From assembly GCA_003243255.1 (NCBI GenBank), contig QFQM01000218.1, positions 1-7,219 on the forward strand: 7,219 nt of DNA, in the 5' to 3' direction. Source of the DNA: Flavobacterium psychrophilum (lineage in GTDB: Bacteria > Bacteroidota > Bacteroidia > Flavobacteriales > Flavobacteriaceae). Of the stretch, positions 4,958-7,219 are shown piece by piece. The notes below the pieces were generated by a model, which was given only the letters and a program-made list of their open reading frames with translations, ran no database searches and was not told the origin of the DNA. Positions within the stretch are counted from its first letter, which is position 1, and each line of letters starts with the position of its first letter. Both the position numbers and the translations under genes were made by a program.

Positions 4958-7219
4958 ATGACTAATCAATTACGTACTACTATTTTTAACAGAAAGAAAT
5001 ACTACTGCATGATTTCTTTCTTTTTGCTGCTTATCAGCTCAAATTTATATGCACAGCGCGGCTATTATGATGCTCCTTATAAAAGATATGAAGCAAATGC
5101 AGGACAATTGTCTAATGGGGCCACAGTTACCTCAAAATCATATGCTCAGTCTGATCTTCAATCCGAGGCTTCAGATCAGCAATGCGTGAATATGTCTGCT
5201 AATAATGCTACGGTGCAATGGACGTTGACAGAAGCTGCCGATGGTCTCGTAATTCGCTACAGTGTTCCTGATGGACAGACGGCCACATTGGGGGTTTATA
5301 ATGGAAATACAAAAATTACAACCCTCACCCTCACCTCTACATGGTCCTGGGAATACTTGTGGAGCAATGGGAATCCAAACAATAACGGAATAACAAACCA
5401 AAACCCAAGAATGCGCTTTGATGAAGTCCGTTATAAGCTTCCGAGCAAAATACCTGTATCCGGGACGCTAAAACTGATAAGGGAAACGGGAAATATCCAT
5501 CTGGATTTTGCAGAAATGGAACCGGTACCTGCAATTGTTACTGCACCTGCCGGCTCAGTGACCTATACCGGGAACGGAAGCAATCTTCAGGCTTTTATTG
5601 ACCAAAATGGCGGTAGTAAAATATACATTCCGGGTGGTGTGTATAACGTTAGCACAGAATTATACTTTGGTGTATCAAATACTTCATTAGTAGGTGCAGG
5701 AATGTGGTATACCCAGATTAATTTCACTACTACCAGCAGTGGCAATGGTGGCTTACGCGGTAATGCAACTAATATTTCATTCTCTGACCTTTATCTTACA
5801 ACCAATTCAACTTCCAGAAGTAATTCATATAAGGCCATAAATGGCGTGTTTACGTCTGCCTCAACCATTAGAAACATATGGGCCGAACATTTTGAATGCG
5901 GTGCCTGGATTGCTCAATACAATGTTGGCGGTCCTGCAATCGCTGACGGATTCACACTATCGCACTGCCGTTTCAGGAATAATTATGCTGATGGGATTAA
6001 TCTTTGCAAAGGTACAGCTAATGCAATTGTAGAACACTGCAACTTTAGAAATAATGGTGATGATGACCAGGCAATCTGGTCTGCTAACGGACAGGAATGT
6101 ATTAATAATACTTTTAGGTATAATACTTCCGAAAACTGTTGGCGTGCCTGTGGTGTAGCTATTTATGGCGGTAGAAATAACAAAGCCTATAATTTAATAA
6201 TAAAAGACAATCTGGAAGCAGGTATCCGCGTCAGCAATAATTTTGACGGTGCTCCTTTTAGCAACGACGGAATTCATGAAATACATGATATTACCATAAC
6301 GGCTTGTGGTACCTTCAACGATACCTATAATAACCCGGTAGCTGCAGTAGATATTTTCAGTGCCAGTAATGCGGGTACACAGGTTAAAAATGTACAGCTG
6401 TATAATCTTGACATCATAGATTCCAGGAACGATGCTATTTCAATAAGCAAAAGATCCGGTGACGGTATCTATAATCTCAGCTTTAACAACATAACTATTA
6501 ACGGAACTGGTAAAGAATTTCCATATAATAACGCCTTAAACAGGGATTGGGGACGAGGATATTTTGTACTCATAGCCAGCGCTCCTAACGGAAATGCGAC
6601 GTATTGCAATATGAATTATTCTAACAGGGGCGGTAACGCAACAACCAATGAAAATACCGGCGGAATGGGAGCCTTTTCATGGACCCAAAGCTCTAACTGT
6701 TCAGGTGCACCGGCTGTTGCTGTTACCAGTGTAACCCTTGCTCCCTCAACTGCAACTCTGAACGTTGGTTCAACTTTACAATTAACACCAACTGTCCTTC
6801 CATCTAATGCAACTAATAAATCAGTTACTTATGCTTCAAACAACACGGGAGTTGCAACTGTTACTTCTACCGGCCTTGTAACAGCAGTATCCGGCGGAAC
6901 AGCAACAATTACTGCGACAACTGTAGATGGCAACAAAACTGCTACATCTGCGATTACTGTTAATACCACTCCAACTGGGGCATATTTCACTATTAAAAAC
7001 AGATGGACCAATAATTATCTGTATGATGCCGGTGCAAATGTTGGATATGGTCCAAGTGTAGCCAACAATAATTATAAATGGCAAAAAGTTGCTATAGATG
7101 CCACGTATTTTGTATTACAAAATGTAGGTACAGGAGATATTATGCATATTGAGAACTTAACAGGAACAGTACAGTGTACTGCCGGTTCATCTACCTGGTG
7201 GAGTGCCCAGTGGTCAAAT
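4958..7219 (+). CDS. Secreted GH87 alpha-1,3-glucanase / mycodextranase, multidomain (partial, runs off right edge)
   Basis: The frame is open for 754 codons to the last base. Residues 1-32 are a signal peptide: basic NRKKYY, hydrophobic ISFFLLLISS, cleavage after LYA before Gln33. Residues about 36-193 are the beta-sandwich, carbohydrate-binding-like domain usual in GH87 (YEANAG at 44-49, DLQSEASDQQCV at 66-77, IRYSVPDG at 99-106, MRFDEVR at 152-158). Residues about 194-583 form the right-handed beta-helix catalytic domain: IYIPGGVYNV, IRNIWAEHFECGAWI at 304-318, YADGIN with Asp345, and GDDDQAIWS with Asp368 and Asp369. The 23- and 24-residue spacing from Asp345 matches the three catalytic aspartates reported for characterised GH87 enzymes. 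Residues about 587-669 are a Big2 Ig-like domain, and 675-754 begin a ricin-type beta-trefoil-like lectin domain. It should cleave alpha-1,3-glucan (or nigeran) outside the cell. No stop or type IX secretion tail is in view. A second in-frame ATG at 5009 would shorten the signal peptide; I prefer 4958, after an A-rich leader. Confidence 0.92.
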   Translation, partial: MTNQLRTTIFNRKKYYCMISFFLLLISSNLYAQRGYYDAPYKRYEANAGQLSNGATVTSKSYAQSDLQSEASDQQCVNMSANNATVQWTLTEAADGLVIRYSVPDGQTATLGVYNGNTKITTLTLTSTWSWEYLWSNGNPNNNGITNQNPRMRFDEVRYKLPSKIPVSGTLKLIRETGNIHLDFAEMEPVPAIVTAPAGSVTYTGNGSNLQAFIDQNGGSKIYIPGGVYNVSTELYFGVSNTSLVGAGMWYTQINFTTTSSGNGGLRGNATNISFSDLYLTTNSTSRSNSYKAINGVFTSASTIRNIWAEHFECGAWIAQYNVGGPAIADGFTLSHCRFRNNYADGINLCKGTANAIVEHCNFRNNGDDDQAIWSANGQECINNTFRYNTSENCWRACGVAIYGGRNNKAYNLIIKDNLEAGIRVSNNFDGAPFSNDGIHEIHDITITACGTFNDTYNNPVAAVDIFSASNAGTQVKNVQLYNLDIIDSRNDAISISKRSGDGIYNLSFNNITINGTGKEFPYNNALNRDWGRGYFVLIASAPNGNATYCNMNYSNRGGNATTNENTGGMGAFSWTQSSNCSGAPAVAVTSVTLAPSTATLNVGSTLQLTPTVLPSNATNKSVTYASNNTGVATVTSTGLVTAVSGGTATITATTVDGNKTATSAITVNTTPTGAYFTIKNRWTNNYLYDAGANVGYGPSVANNNYKWQKVAIDATYFVLQNVGTGDIMHIENLTGTVQCTAGSSTWWSAQWSN

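Noticed and set aside
5171..5534. Two overlapping minus-strand frames
   Set aside because: They are antisense to the N-terminal domain of the GH87 gene, whose plus frame is continuous and matches a known family.
5841..6032. Plus-strand 63-codon frame
   Set aside because: It lies out of frame within the GH87 catalytic domain, over the conserved IRNIWAEH to ADGIN segment.
6829..7084. Two minus-strand frames rich in Val/Ala or Ser/Cys
   Set aside because: They are shadows of the Thr/Ala-rich Big2 domain on the plus strand.

Overview
The window looks like chromosomal DNA of a member of the Bacteroidota, most likely a Flavobacterium-like Flavobacteriia. The reasons are AT-rich DNA, weak or absent Shine-Dalgarno sequences with A-rich leaders before the starts, signal peptides ending in 'NAQ' or 'YAQ', a HEAT-repeat / processive glycosyltransferase / TPR-porin gene order, and a multidomain secreted polysaccharidase with a bacterial Ig-like domain. 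This placement is an inference from gene content, because no rRNA or other phylogenetic marker is present.

Left part (1-2945, minus strand): three co-directional genes, read from 2945 towards 1. They are a membrane-anchored HEAT-repeat protein (404 aa), a processive family 2 glycosyltransferase with all catalytic motifs intact (481 aa), and the first 78 codons of an exported TPR protein cut by the left edge. The last two are only 4 bp apart and the first two 45 bp apart, so they probably form one operon. The best reading is an envelope or extracellular polysaccharide synthesis and export module. The glycosyltransferase makes and extrudes a glycan, the HEAT protein assists on the cytoplasmic face, and the TPR protein resembles the N-terminus of YaiO/PgaA-type outer-membrane exporters.

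Middle (2946-4957): a leader region with a possible promoter and a hairpin, then a strong minus-strand intrinsic terminator (3237-3269). Next comes an orphan gene for a beta-rich protein of unknown function with weak WG-repeat resemblance (278 aa from the ATG). Beyond it is a gene-free AT-rich stretch of about 690-710 bp that holds an imperfect direct repeat and a long-range inverted repeat.

Right part (4958-7219, plus strand): a long open frame running off the right edge (754 codons without a stop). It encodes a secreted GH87 alpha-1,3-glucanase/mycodextranase. In order it has a signal peptide, a carbohydrate-binding-like beta-sandwich, a right-handed beta-helix with the family's ADG...GDD aspartates, a Big2 Ig-like domain and the start of a ricin-type lectin-like domain. 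Any C-terminal type IX secretion signal lies outside the window. The enzyme probably attacks fungal or bacterial alpha-1,3-glucan. Nothing in the sequence ties it to the glycan made by the left-hand operon.
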